In this document: positions 7,475-14,570 of the stretch, one piece after another
How the letters are laid out: each line of letters begins with the position of its first letter
Position numbering within the stretch: the first letter of the stretch is position 1
From: CS4-C045 sp964347545
GTDB taxonomy: Bacteria; Planctomycetota; Planctomycetia; Pirellulales; UBA7805
Direction: 5' to 3'
DNA length: 16,930 nt
NCBI GenBank assembly: GCA_964347545.1
Contig: CAYFZZ010000048.1
Location: 1-16,930, forward strand
The notes under the pieces: model-generated
The model's database searches: none
Told to the model about the DNA's origin: nothing
The model's input: only the letters and a program-made list of their open reading frames with translations
Made by a program: the position numbers and the translations under genes

Positions 7475-8304
7475 GGGAGTTGTCCGGCCAGTCGTAATCC
7501 TTCTGCGCGCATCTTCAGCTCGACCTCCCACCCTTCCCGGCGAATCCGAAGATCGAGGTAGCAGAGGAAACGGACCACCATGAAATAACAGCTCGTTGTC
7601 CAGACCGCGATTTCCCAGAACAAAAGGTAAGTCAGTCGCGAAAGTTCAAAGGTTCCCAGCATCCAAAAGCGGGTCCACCACATGGCCAACAGCAGGAGGC
7701 CGACCATGGCCGTCCCCCAGACGGCGGTGACCAACCACCGCCCTATCAGATCACCAAAGCTGGCGCCATGCAAAGTGGTGCTGCGGCGGATGGTCGTCAT
7801 CTGCCCGCCCCGCCCGAAGAGCCGGTTGCGTTCCAGGAGGATAATTTCGTTCAAGTACGGCCAGCCGGCAAAGGGGATGATGGCGGTCACCAAGGGCACC
7901 AGTAGCAGCCCCCGGACGATCACCTGCAAGAGGATCAACTGTGGCAGCGAAGCCAGCCATTGGCGGGCGATCTGCCCCACGGATGGCCGCTCCAGAAACA
8001 ACGCCTGGCCCAGGTACAGCGTGGTGGGGACCGCCGCCAAGGGTGCAAAGAAGATGGCGAATACCACGACCCCGCTGGCGGCCCAGAATCGCCACTGGCT
8101 GTCGTAAAACCAGGGATCTTCTTCCAGGCCCAACAGTTCGAAGCCACCCAAGAGGTAGTGCTGCCAGGCCCAGAGGGGCAGCACGCCCAGGAGGAAGGTG
8201 ACCGTGAGGGGCCGCAGGAAGACCCGCAGGACATGCAGGGACAAGTCCATGATGTCCAGCAGATCCCGCTCGCGGATGGCGATGTACGTCCTATCCAGTT
8301 GCAT
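7471..8304 (-). CDS. Multi-pass membrane protein of the MoxR operon
   Basis: The 277-residue protein is strongly hydrophobic with about five to six membrane segments: VFLRPLTVTFLLGVLPLWAW, ASGVVVFAIFFAPLAAVPTT, LLQVIVRGLLLVPLVTAIIP, LVTAVWGTAMVGLLLLAMWW and LLFWEIAVWTTSCYFMVVRF. A cytosolic tail reads YLDLRIRREGWEVELKMRAE. I cannot assign a named family, but this YLDLRxRREGW tail is what I associate with unnamed membrane proteins encoded next to DUF4129 genes. The start overlaps the end of the SpoIIM-like gene by 14 bases. GGGGAG lies seven bases upstream of the ATG. Its position between SpoIIM-like and DUF4129 proteins suggests a membrane subunit of the same complex. Confidence 0.8.
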   Translation of the reverse strand: MQLDRTYIAIRERDLLDIMDLSLHVLRVFLRPLTVTFLLGVLPLWAWQHYLLGGFELLGLEEDPWFYDSQWRFWAASGVVVFAIFFAPLAAVPTTLYLGQALFLERPSVGQIARQWLASLPQLILLQVIVRGLLLVPLVTAIIPFAGWPYLNEIILLERNRLFGRGGQMTTIRRSTTLHGASFGDLIGRWLVTAVWGTAMVGLLLLAMWWTRFWMLGTFELSRLTYLLFWEIAVWTTSCYFMVVRFLCYLDLRIRREGWEVELKMRAEGLRLAGQLP

Positions 8305-9289
8305 CGCTCGCTCCCCGCGGCCAGCCCAGCATCACGAAATAGAAGATCAGCAGGCCGCTGCACAGGACCGCCACGCCGGCTTTCCCAGGGTACGGCAAGG
8401 GTGACGGCGAGATAAAAGCTTCGATCAAGGCGGCCAGCAGGAACAACACGATGGCCGCACCCACCGTGGGCACCGCCTCGGCCAGGCCCTGCCGCAGGGC
8501 ATCGATGCGGGTGCAGCCACCCGTGTCGATCAGGGAAAATCCCATCCGCAACCCGGCGGCGGCAGACAACACAATCGCCGTCAGCTCGAAAGGTCCATGC
8601 GCCGTGACAAACTCAAAAAAATTTCCCTGCTCGGGCACACGCAACATAAAACCAAACACGGCCCCCAAATAGGCGGCGTTAAACACCGTGACCAGGATCC
8701 CTCCCACCCCGAACAGCAAGCCGCCGGCGAAACATTTCAGGCCAATGCCCGTGTTGTGGAAGATGTAGAAACCGGCCATCCACGCGCTGGCGTTCGGGTC
8801 CCGTCCGCTGAGCGGCCGGCTGAAATTGTCCTGGAACTGCTCCAACGTCTTTTCCCCGACCAGCATCTCGGCATAGTTCGGGACCGGGGGCTGCAGTCCG
8901 CCGGGCAACTTCTTTTCCGCCGCCAGGAACATCGACAGGAGGAACATGCCCCAGAACAGGACGAAGGCCAGCCACACACAAGGGTCCTGAAACAATCGCT
9001 GTGGCACCCCATGCAACAGCTCGTGACGCCAGGCTGCCAGGTCAAACTTGCGGCTGGGATAGAGCTGGTTATGGGCGCGACCGACCAGCTGATGCAGGTA
9101 TTGCACCGTGTTGGGAGGCAGCTGATACGATTCGGCCAGCGCCAAGTCCGCGCAGGTGGCGCGGTACAGAGCGGCAAACCGGGTGACGGACGGGGCGTCC
9201 AACCGGCGGTGTTTTTCCAGCCGAACACACAACTGGTCCAACTGTTGCCAGTTCTGGCGGCGCGACAAGAGCAGCTGGGAGACTTTCAT
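8291..9289 (-). CDS. SpoIIM-like (stage II sporulation protein M family) membrane protein
   Basis: The 332-residue protein has a soluble helical N-terminal part (about 1-100) with RFAALYRATCADLALAESYQ. It is followed by five or more membrane segments: VWLAFVLFWGMFLLSMFLAA, a Gly-rich pair around FAGGLLFGVGGILVTVFNAA, AIVLSAAAGLRMGFSLI, VGAAIVLFLLAALIEAFISP and a final helix near LCSGLLIFYFVMLGW. The block TAHGPFELTAIVLSAAAGLR is the hallmark of the SpoIIM/DUF95 family. In Bacillus, SpoIIM belongs to the DMP peptidoglycan-hydrolase complex. Outside spore formers the family travels with RDD and MoxR genes and its role is unknown; nothing here implies sporulation. The start overlaps the RDD stop as ATGA, and GGAGGGG lies about ten bases upstream. 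Confidence 0.9.
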   Translation of the reverse strand: MKVSQLLLSRRQNWQQLDQLCVRLEKHRRLDAPSVTRFAALYRATCADLALAESYQLPPNTVQYLHQLVGRAHNQLYPSRKFDLAAWRHELLHGVPQRLFQDPCVWLAFVLFWGMFLLSMFLAAEKKLPGGLQPPVPNYAEMLVGEKTLEQFQDNFSRPLSGRDPNASAWMAGFYIFHNTGIGLKCFAGGLLFGVGGILVTVFNAAYLGAVFGFMLRVPEQGNFFEFVTAHGPFELTAIVLSAAAGLRMGFSLIDTGGCTRIDALRQGLAEAVPTVGAAIVLFLLAALIEAFISPSPLPYPGKAGVAVLCSGLLIFYFVMLGWPRGASDATG

Positions 9290-10155
9290 GTTGGCCCCGC
9301 CCCTCCGGCCAGCGAAGTCGGGGAGAGAGGAACGGGGGGCGCGGCCGTCACCGCAGGGCCCGCATCTTCCCCGTCCGCCTCAGCCGTGATAAAGGTCTGG
9401 TAGTACAAGGCGCACAGCAGCAGATCGTGACTGGTCTGAGCGGGCAAACCGCAGTGGATCCGCAACGGTTCTCCCACGTGCCGAGCCAGGTCGGCCCGCC
9501 GAGGGGGGGAAAAATACTTCCGCCGCTCGACATACCCCGCCAATGCCTGGCCCAGCGACCGGGAGATGTCCAACTTGGGGGGCAGCTGCCCGGCCAGCTG
9601 GACTACCGCCGGATCGTCCATGCGGACCAGCCCGTAGGCCGCCGACCGCTTTTCCACCACCACCATCGTCCCACAAGCCAGATCGCCTAACCGTTGGAAG
9701 CGGCGATTGGTGGCGGTCGCCAGGACGCCCAGCAGGTACACCAGCAAGGGCTGGCAGTCGACGGCCCGCAGCAGGTTGCGGGCCACCGCCTGCAGCCCAT
9801 GGATCGGCTGGCCATCGATCGTCAACACCCGTAAACCCATCCACCACTTGCCGACCGTCTGGCCGTTCGCGTACGTCTCCAGCAAGGGGCCGTAGAACCA
9901 CATGGTCAAGAAGAAAAAGACCAGCGTCAGGCCCTGGCCAAACCCTTCCAGCCCGACCGCGCCGAACATCAGGTTGACCACAAGGGCCGCGGCGGCGCAG
10001 AAGAAGATCCTCAGGAGGAGGTCCAGCAGATAGGCCACGCCCCGCCGGCAGGGGCCGGCCACTCGATATTCGAACGCGATATTCTCCGGCGTGACGACCT
10101 TTACGGTCGTATCAAGCTGCTGGCTGGGCTGAGCAGGCATGGTTCCTTGTGGCAT
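9286..10155 (-). CDS. RDD family membrane protein
   Basis: A protein of 289 residues, or 284 from the alternative ATG at 10140. The RDD domain spans about 35-170: AGPCRRGVAYLLDLLLRIFF holds the Arg and Asp of the family name, LTMWFYGPLLETYANGQTVG is the conserved second block, and KWWMGLRVLTIDGQPIHGLQ leads into RNLLRAVDCQPLLVYLLGVL with the last membrane helix. RRFQRLGDLACGTMVVVEKR closes it. The C-terminal 100 residues are soluble, with RRKYFSPPRRADLARHV. RDD proteins are small membrane proteins of unsettled function. It is the first gene of the MoxR operon. The 10155 start has GAGGGG touching the ATG and the 10140 start has AAGGAA two bases upstream; neither is ideal, so the start is uncertain. 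Confidence 0.87.
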   Translation of the reverse strand: MPQGTMPAQPSQQLDTTVKVVTPENIAFEYRVAGPCRRGVAYLLDLLLRIFFCAAAALVVNLMFGAVGLEGFGQGLTLVFFFLTMWFYGPLLETYANGQTVGKWWMGLRVLTIDGQPIHGLQAVARNLLRAVDCQPLLVYLLGVLATATNRRFQRLGDLACGTMVVVEKRSAAYGLVRMDDPAVVQLAGQLPPKLDISRSLGQALAGYVERRKYFSPPRRADLARHVGEPLRIHCGLPAQTSHDLLLCALYYQTFITAEADGEDAGPAVTAAPPVPLSPTSLAGGAGPT

Positions 10156-10192
10156 CCCCTCGCAGCGAACGGGCCCCAGACAATTGACCTCC

Positions 10193-10222
10193 TGGCGAGC
10201 ATTCCCTTGGCGAGCGATCCCC
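10193..10222 (-). repeat. 15-base imperfect direct repeat upstream of the MoxR operon
   Basis: TGGCGAGCATTCCCT (10193-10207) is followed directly by TGGCGAGCGATCCCC (10208-10222), identical at 12 of 15 positions. The pair sits in the 82-base gap between the zinc ribbon-CBS stop and the RDD start. This is the only gap of note between the kor unit and the MoxR operon, so it could carry an operator. An ACCTCC (10188-10193), GGAGGT on the minus strand, overlaps its edge but is 32 bases from the RDD ATG. Confidence 0.35.
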
Positions 10223-10237
10223 TCGCGGGCGGACCGC

Positions 10238-10771
10238 TTACGAGCCGCTCGCTTCGGCCGCCTGCAGCTTTTCGGTCGCGTACCGCAGAATATCGCGGAT
10301 GGAAATGATCCCGGTGGGGCGCCCGGCGGTCAGAATGGGGACGTGGCGATAGCCGCCGACAGCCATCTTGTGAACGGCAAAGGCGATCTTGTCGTCCATT
10401 TCCAGCGTCCCGGGGGACTCGGTCATGAATTCCTGGACCGGCCGCTGGCGCAACGATTCGGCTTGCACGTTCAGCCGCAGGAGGGCGTCCCGTTCACTGA
10501 AGATGCCCACCAGCTGGCCCTCGTCGACGACCAGGACGCAACCGATCCGTTCGGCGATCATCAGGTCCAGCACGTTCCCCACCGGTTCGGCGGACGATAC
10601 CCAGACGGGGGTTCCAGGCGTCAGCACCGCGATCGGATCCTCGCTCAACCCCTTTTCCAGCAACGTGGCTGGCTGGGGTTTGCTGAGCGGCGTGAGGGAT
10701 TGCTGGCAGCTGGCGCACTCGTCCACGCCTTCGATATTTTCGTAACCGCAGTCGGGACAAATCACCATCAT
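10238..10771 (-). CDS. Zinc ribbon plus tandem CBS domain protein
   Basis: The 177-residue protein begins with a rubredoxin-like zinc ribbon, CPDC (5-8) and CASC (19-22), a linker, then two CBS motifs. The first runs about 45-105 and ends LVVDEGQLVGIFSERDALLR. The second runs about 112-170 with MAVGGYRHVPIL and PTGIISIRDILRYATEK. Paired CBS motifs form a Bateman module that commonly binds adenine nucleotides. The protein has no attached enzyme or transporter domain. The ATG at 10771 lies one base after the korB stop, so it is almost surely cotranscribed with korAB and perhaps regulates them; that role is inferred. A longer in-frame start (10909) overlaps korB and was rejected. GIFSERDAL matches GIFTERDAL of the CBS protein at 13847-14311, so the two are paralogues. 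Confidence 0.85.
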   Translation of the reverse strand: MMVICPDCGYENIEGVDECASCQQSLTPLSKPQPATLLEKGLSEDPIAVLTPGTPVWVSSAEPVGNVLDLMIAERIGCVLVVDEGQLVGIFSERDALLRLNVQAESLRQRPVQEFMTESPGTLEMDDKIAFAVHKMAVGGYRHVPILTAGRPTGIISIRDILRYATEKLQAAEASGS

Positions 10772-10772
10772 C

Positions 10773-11855
10773 TTACTCAACCGTCCACGTTTCCCCACCG
10801 GCAAACAGACGTTCCAAATCTCCGTCCCCCTGCCGCTGGCGGGCCTCGGCAATCTGCTGATCCAGTTGCTCGTCGTAACGAGGTCGCTCGACCGCCCGAT
10901 AAATACCAATCGGCTCTGGAAACTCGGGATGCCGCATGCGGCTCAACAGATAAGCCAGGCTCGGTTCCGTGGCCTTTTCATCATGGAACAGGAGGTCATC
11001 TTCCGTGACGCCCTTGCCCAGGGTGACGACTTCGGGGTCCAAGCCGTTGAGCCGAATGCCCTTGTCGCGGTTTTTGCCGAAGATCAGCGGCTTGCCGTGT
11101 TCCAATTCCAGCACGCTGTCCGCCTTGGACTCGCGTTTGGTGGCGTATTCGAAAGCCCCATCGTTGAACACGTTGCAGTTCTGGTAGACCTCGACGAAGG
11201 CGGTCCCTCGATGAGCGGCGGCTCGTTGCAGCACCATCCCCAGGTGCTTGATGTGCACGTCGATCGACCGAGCCACAAAGGTTGCCTCGCAACCGATCGC
11301 CACCGAGAGGGGATGGATGGGATTGTCCACCGTCCCCATGGGGGTACTCTTGGTCACCTTCCCCAAGGGGGAGGTGGGCGAATACTGGCCTTTGGTCAAC
11401 CCGTAAATCTGGTTGTTGAACAGGACGATGTTGATATCCAGGTTGCGGCGGATGGCGTGGATGAGGTGATTCCCCCCAATGCTCAACGCATCCCCGTCGC
11501 CTGTAATCACCCACACGAACAAGTGGGGATTGGCCACTTTCAAACCGGTGGCAACCGCCGGGGCTCGGCCATGAATCGAATGAATCCCGTACGTATTGAC
11601 GTAATAGGGAAACCGGCTGGAACAGCCGATCCCGGAAATGAAGACGGTCTGTTCCCGGGGAATCCCCAGGGTCGGCAGGACTTTCTTCATCTGGGCTAGA
11701 ATGGAATAGTCGCCACAACCGGGGCACCAACGGACTTCCTGGTCGCTGGCATAATCCGCGGCTGTCAAAACGGGCAACGAACTCTTGGTGCTCATGCTCG
11801 GCTCAATCGCAGTAGAAGCAGGATCGGTGTTCAACGGGTCGGGAGTTGGGGCCAT
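10773..11855 (-). CDS. korB: 2-oxoacid:ferredoxin oxidoreductase, beta subunit (likely 2-oxoglutarate)
   Basis: The 360-residue protein binds thiamine diphosphate and one [4Fe-4S] cluster. With KorA it oxidatively decarboxylates a 2-oxoacid to acyl-CoA and reduces ferredoxin. The cluster cysteines are visible as CPGC (44-47), Cys78 in GIGCSSR and Cys227 in QNCNVF. The ThDP/Mg site is GDGDALSIGG (119-128) with NNQIYGLTKGQ (147-157). The layout matches KorB-type beta subunits paired with a fused alpha/gamma chain, as in Mycobacterium tuberculosis KorAB, so 2-oxoglutarate is the likeliest substrate; pyruvate or branched-chain acids cannot be excluded from sequence alone. The start is supported by AGGAAG eight bases upstream. 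A later Met21 is possible, since residues 1-20 are low-complexity. It begins 20 bases after korA. Confidence 0.9.
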   Translation of the reverse strand: MAPTPDPLNTDPASTAIEPSMSTKSSLPVLTAADYASDQEVRWCPGCGDYSILAQMKKVLPTLGIPREQTVFISGIGCSSRFPYYVNTYGIHSIHGRAPAVATGLKVANPHLFVWVITGDGDALSIGGNHLIHAIRRNLDINIVLFNNQIYGLTKGQYSPTSPLGKVTKSTPMGTVDNPIHPLSVAIGCEATFVARSIDVHIKHLGMVLQRAAAHRGTAFVEVYQNCNVFNDGAFEYATKRESKADSVLELEHGKPLIFGKNRDKGIRLNGLDPEVVTLGKGVTEDDLLFHDEKATEPSLAYLLSRMRHPEFPEPIGIYRAVERPRYDEQLDQQIAEARQRQGDGDLERLFAGGETWTVE

Positions 11856-11875
11856 GCGTTACGCTTCCTGGATCG

Positions 11876-13771
11876 TCAACGGCTGGTTCCCAGTAACTGT
11901 TCGATTTTCACCACCAGCTCGCCCACGGTAAACGGTTTTCCCTTGACTTTTTTCAGCGTTTCCGCGGGGACCAGGTAGCGAGCGCGAATCAGCAGGTTCA
12001 ATTGTCCCAGATTCAACTCGGGGATCAGGATCTTTTCATAGTTGGTCAGGATGTCGCCCAGGTTGCGGGGAAAGGGGTACATGTAGCGGAGGTGGGCATG
12101 CGCCACCGACTTGCCTTGCCGCTGGACCGTTTCCACCGCAGTGCGGCAGGCGCCGTAGGTACCGCCCCAGCTAAGCACCAGGAGTTCGCCCGTTTCGGGA
12201 CCCTCGACTTCCTGGAGGGGGATGTCCTGAGCGACGTTTTCTACTTTTTGCTGGCGAAGGTTGATCATCTCCTGGTGGTTGTCCGGATCGTAACTGACAT
12301 TCCCGGTGATATTCTGTTTCTCCAGGCCGCCGATGCGATGCATCAGGCCGGGGGTCCCCGGGATCGCCCAGGGCCGGGCCAGGTGCGGATCCCGCTCGTA
12401 CGGCAAGAACGGCTCGCCATTCTCCCTTCCCTCCGGATGGCGCGCCTCGAATCGGGGGAGGCTGGCCACGTCGGGAATCCGCCACGGCTCGGAGCCGTTG
12501 GCGATGTAGCCGTCGGTCAGCAGGAACACGGGCACCATGAACTTGACCGCGATCCGCCAGGCTTCTTGAGCGACGTCGAAACAATCGGCTGGGCTGCGGG
12601 CGGCCAGTACGGGGAGGGGGCATTCGCCATTGCGGCCGAAGAGGGCCTGCAACAAATCCGCCTGCTCGGTTTTGGTCGGCAATCCTGTGCTGGGCCCCCC
12701 CCGCTGCACGTTCACAATCACCATCGGCAACTCGGTCATCACCGCCAAGCCAATCGCTTCCCCCTTCAAGGCAATCCCGGGACCGCTGGAGGCGGTCACC
12801 CCCATCGCGCCGGCGAAGGACGCCCCGATGGCCGAGCTGATGGCGGCGATTTCGTCTTCCGCCTGAAAGGTCCGCACCCCAAAATTCTTATGCCTGCTTA
12901 ACTCGTGCAAGATATCGCTGGCCGGCGTAATCGGGTAGCTGCCATAGAACAGCTCACACCCGCTCAACTTCGCCGCGGCGATCAACCCCCAGGCCAGAGC
13001 CGTGTTGCCCATCACGTTGCGGTACGTCCCCGGTTCCAGCTTGGCCCGGGGCACCATGTACTGACTGGGGAGGGCCTCGGTGGTCTCGCCGTAGTGATAA
13101 CCGGCCTTCAACGAGCGGTGATTCGCCTCGGCCACTGCCGGCCGCTTGCCGAACTTGGCATCGATGTAACGCTGTGTCGGTTCCAGGGGCCGGTCGTACA
13201 GCCAGAACACCAGACCCATGGCAAAGAAATTCTTGCAGCGATCCGCCTCCTTGACGCTCAACCCCAACCCTTCCACCGCCTGGCGGGTCAGCTTGGTCAT
13301 TTCGGCCTGAAAGACCTTGTATCCCTCCAGGCTGCCGTCCTGGATGGGGTTGCTGTCGTAGCCGGCCTTCTTCAGATCCTTCTCGTCAAACGCGTCCGTA
13401 TTGACCACCAACACGCCACCCGGCACCAGATCGCCAAGATTCGTCGCCAGAGCGGCGGGGTTCATGGCCACCAGAGCATCGACCTGATCGCCTGGGGTGA
13501 AAATATCGGTGGAAGCAAAGTGCACCTGAAAACCGCTGACCCCCGCCTTCGTCCCCCGCGGAGCCCGGATTTCGGCGGGAAAATCGGGGAACGTGGCCAC
13601 GTCGTTGCCGATCAGCGCCGACGTGCTGGTCAGCTGCGATCCGGCCAGCTGCATGCCGTCTCCTGAGTCCCCGCAAAACCGCACCGTGGCCGAATCTAAC
13701 TCCACGGTCGGCTTGCGGGACCCTCCTTCGGCAACAGGTTCGGAATCGGATGAAGTTGTCGAGCCAGCCAT
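11876..13771 (-). CDS. korA: 2-oxoacid:ferredoxin oxidoreductase, fused gamma-alpha subunit (likely 2-oxoglutarate)
   Basis: The 631-residue protein carries a gamma domain first (about 28-215), beginning VRFCGDSGDGMQLAGSQL with PAEIRAPRGTKAGVSGFQVH. The alpha pyrimidine-binding domain follows, with GSYPITPASDILHEL, FQAEDEIAAISSAIGASFAG, SSGPGIALKGEAIGLAVMTE and QRGGPSTGLPTKTEQADLLQ. The final domain has LLVLSWGGTYGACRTAVETV and NLGQLNLLIRARYL. No ferredoxin-like delta domain is present. This is the arrangement of the KorAB group found in aerobes and anaerobes, where it replaces or backs up the NAD-dependent 2-oxoglutarate dehydrogenase in the TCA cycle. The ATG at 13771 is preferred: AGGA lies two bases upstream, another AGGAA slightly further, and the gamma domain starts about 28 residues in. 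A start at 13825 is open but adds non-conserved residues. Confidence 0.9.
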   Translation of the reverse strand: MAGSTTSSDSEPVAEGGSRKPTVELDSATVRFCGDSGDGMQLAGSQLTSTSALIGNDVATFPDFPAEIRAPRGTKAGVSGFQVHFASTDIFTPGDQVDALVAMNPAALATNLGDLVPGGVLVVNTDAFDEKDLKKAGYDSNPIQDGSLEGYKVFQAEMTKLTRQAVEGLGLSVKEADRCKNFFAMGLVFWLYDRPLEPTQRYIDAKFGKRPAVAEANHRSLKAGYHYGETTEALPSQYMVPRAKLEPGTYRNVMGNTALAWGLIAAAKLSGCELFYGSYPITPASDILHELSRHKNFGVRTFQAEDEIAAISSAIGASFAGAMGVTASSGPGIALKGEAIGLAVMTELPMVIVNVQRGGPSTGLPTKTEQADLLQALFGRNGECPLPVLAARSPADCFDVAQEAWRIAVKFMVPVFLLTDGYIANGSEPWRIPDVASLPRFEARHPEGRENGEPFLPYERDPHLARPWAIPGTPGLMHRIGGLEKQNITGNVSYDPDNHQEMINLRQQKVENVAQDIPLQEVEGPETGELLVLSWGGTYGACRTAVETVQRQGKSVAHAHLRYMYPFPRNLGDILTNYEKILIPELNLGQLNLLIRARYLVPAETLKKVKGKPFTVGELVVKIEQLLGTSR

Positions 13772-13846
13772 TGTCCTGGTTGTTCCTGCGGGTGAGTAAG
13801 GTTGCCAACCCAAGGTGAGCCACAACGGGTTGGCGCGGCGGGATTC

Positions 13847-14311
13847 TTAAGCGCCCTCTCTTTCGGGCATGATCACCTTCGGCTGGGGAGGCAGGTTCAA
13901 AACGGTCTCGGGGAAGTGGTCCACCAGGTAATGCAAGATGCCCGAAACCTTGATGATGCCGGTCAACGTGCCGTCGTCGTCGACGATCGGCAAGCGGCGG
14001 TAACCGCCCTCCGACATCAACTTCACGGCCTCGGCCAAGGGAGCATCTCGAGAAATTGTCACCGGGGGCTGGGTCATCACCGAGTCGATCGGCACCTCCA
14101 AATCCGCTCGCCCCGCCATCAACCGCAAGGCGTCCCGCTCGGTAAAAATGCCGACCAGCTTGTCCCCCTCGCAGACCAGCAGGCTGCCGGTATTCTGCAG
14201 CTGCAACGTGGCAAAGGCCTCGCGGACCGTCGTTTCCGGCGCAACCACCGGCGGTTCGGCCGCCTTCGCCTGCTCAACCCGATCCGAATGAATGTTCAGC
14301 CTGATGTCCAC
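13847..14311 (-). CDS. Tandem CBS domain protein
   Basis: The 154-residue protein consists almost entirely of two CBS motifs. The first (about 16-75) ends SLLVCEGDKLVGIFTERDAL and the second (about 80-138) contains LMSEGGYRRLPIVDDDGTLT and IIKVSGILHYLVDHFPE. Such stand-alone Bateman modules usually sense AMP, ATP or related ligands and act on partner proteins. The start codon is GTG at 14311 (minus strand); no in-frame ATG lies nearby, and the Shine-Dalgarno is weak. The stop is 75 bases from the korA start on the same strand. With its zinc-ribbon paralogue after korB it brackets the oxidoreductase genes, suggesting a shared regulatory task. That is inferred from position only. Confidence 0.85.
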   Translation of the reverse strand: MDIRLNIHSDRVEQAKAAEPPVVAPETTVREAFATLQLQNTGSLLVCEGDKLVGIFTERDALRLMAGRADLEVPIDSVMTQPPVTISRDAPLAEAVKLMSEGGYRRLPIVDDDGTLTGIIKVSGILHYLVDHFPETVLNLPPQPKVIMPEREGA

Positions 14312-14570
14312 AGTTCGCTCGCCGGCGGTCTCGACACCAACTCACGGGAACAACACACCAGATACCCGCAGGCGCCAAGCACCACGTGCCACGCACCCCT
14401 GCGGGGCGGGGATCATCCCCGAAGTGTACCACGAAGCTGGCCGGGATTGAACCTGCATCCGCGGCAAATTCCGGTCCGCAACCGCCGCGACCGGCCGGCC
14501 CGTCCGATTAGTCCGCGAGGTCGGCCTGCGGCGGCCCGCCTAGCCCTGGCGGGCCGGACCGAACCGGGCC
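14312..14570. other. Intergenic region with several hairpins, no gene found
   Basis: These 259 bases separate the hypothetical gene's stop from the CBS gene's start, both on the minus strand, so this should contain the terminator of the former and the promoter of the kor unit. Besides the 14533-14555 hairpin there are two short stem-loops, CCCC-TGC-GGGG (14396-14406) and GGGGA-TCA-TCCCC (14408-14420), back to back. A minus-strand stretch GGTTCAATCCCGGCC near 14433-14453 mimics a tRNA T-arm, but no matching acceptor stem was found. Confidence 0.5.
14533..14555 (-). terminator. Strong GC hairpin after the hypothetical gene
   Basis: GGCCCGCC (14533-14540) and GGCGGGCC (14548-14555) form a perfect 8-bp stem with a 7-base loop. 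The stem begins 15 bases downstream of the stop codon of the minus-strand gene at 14571. No T run follows, so it is either an intrinsic terminator of the T-poor kind or a transcript 3'-end stabiliser. Confidence 0.5.

Noticed and set aside
8291..9289. Evidence for sporulation from the SpoIIM-like gene
   Set aside because: The family is widespread in non-sporulating bacteria next to RDD and MoxR genes, and no other sporulation gene is present.
14425..14500. Possible tRNA on the minus strand
   Set aside because: Only a T-arm-like block is present; the T stem has a mismatch, and no acceptor stem, D-arm or 7-base anticodon loop could be paired.
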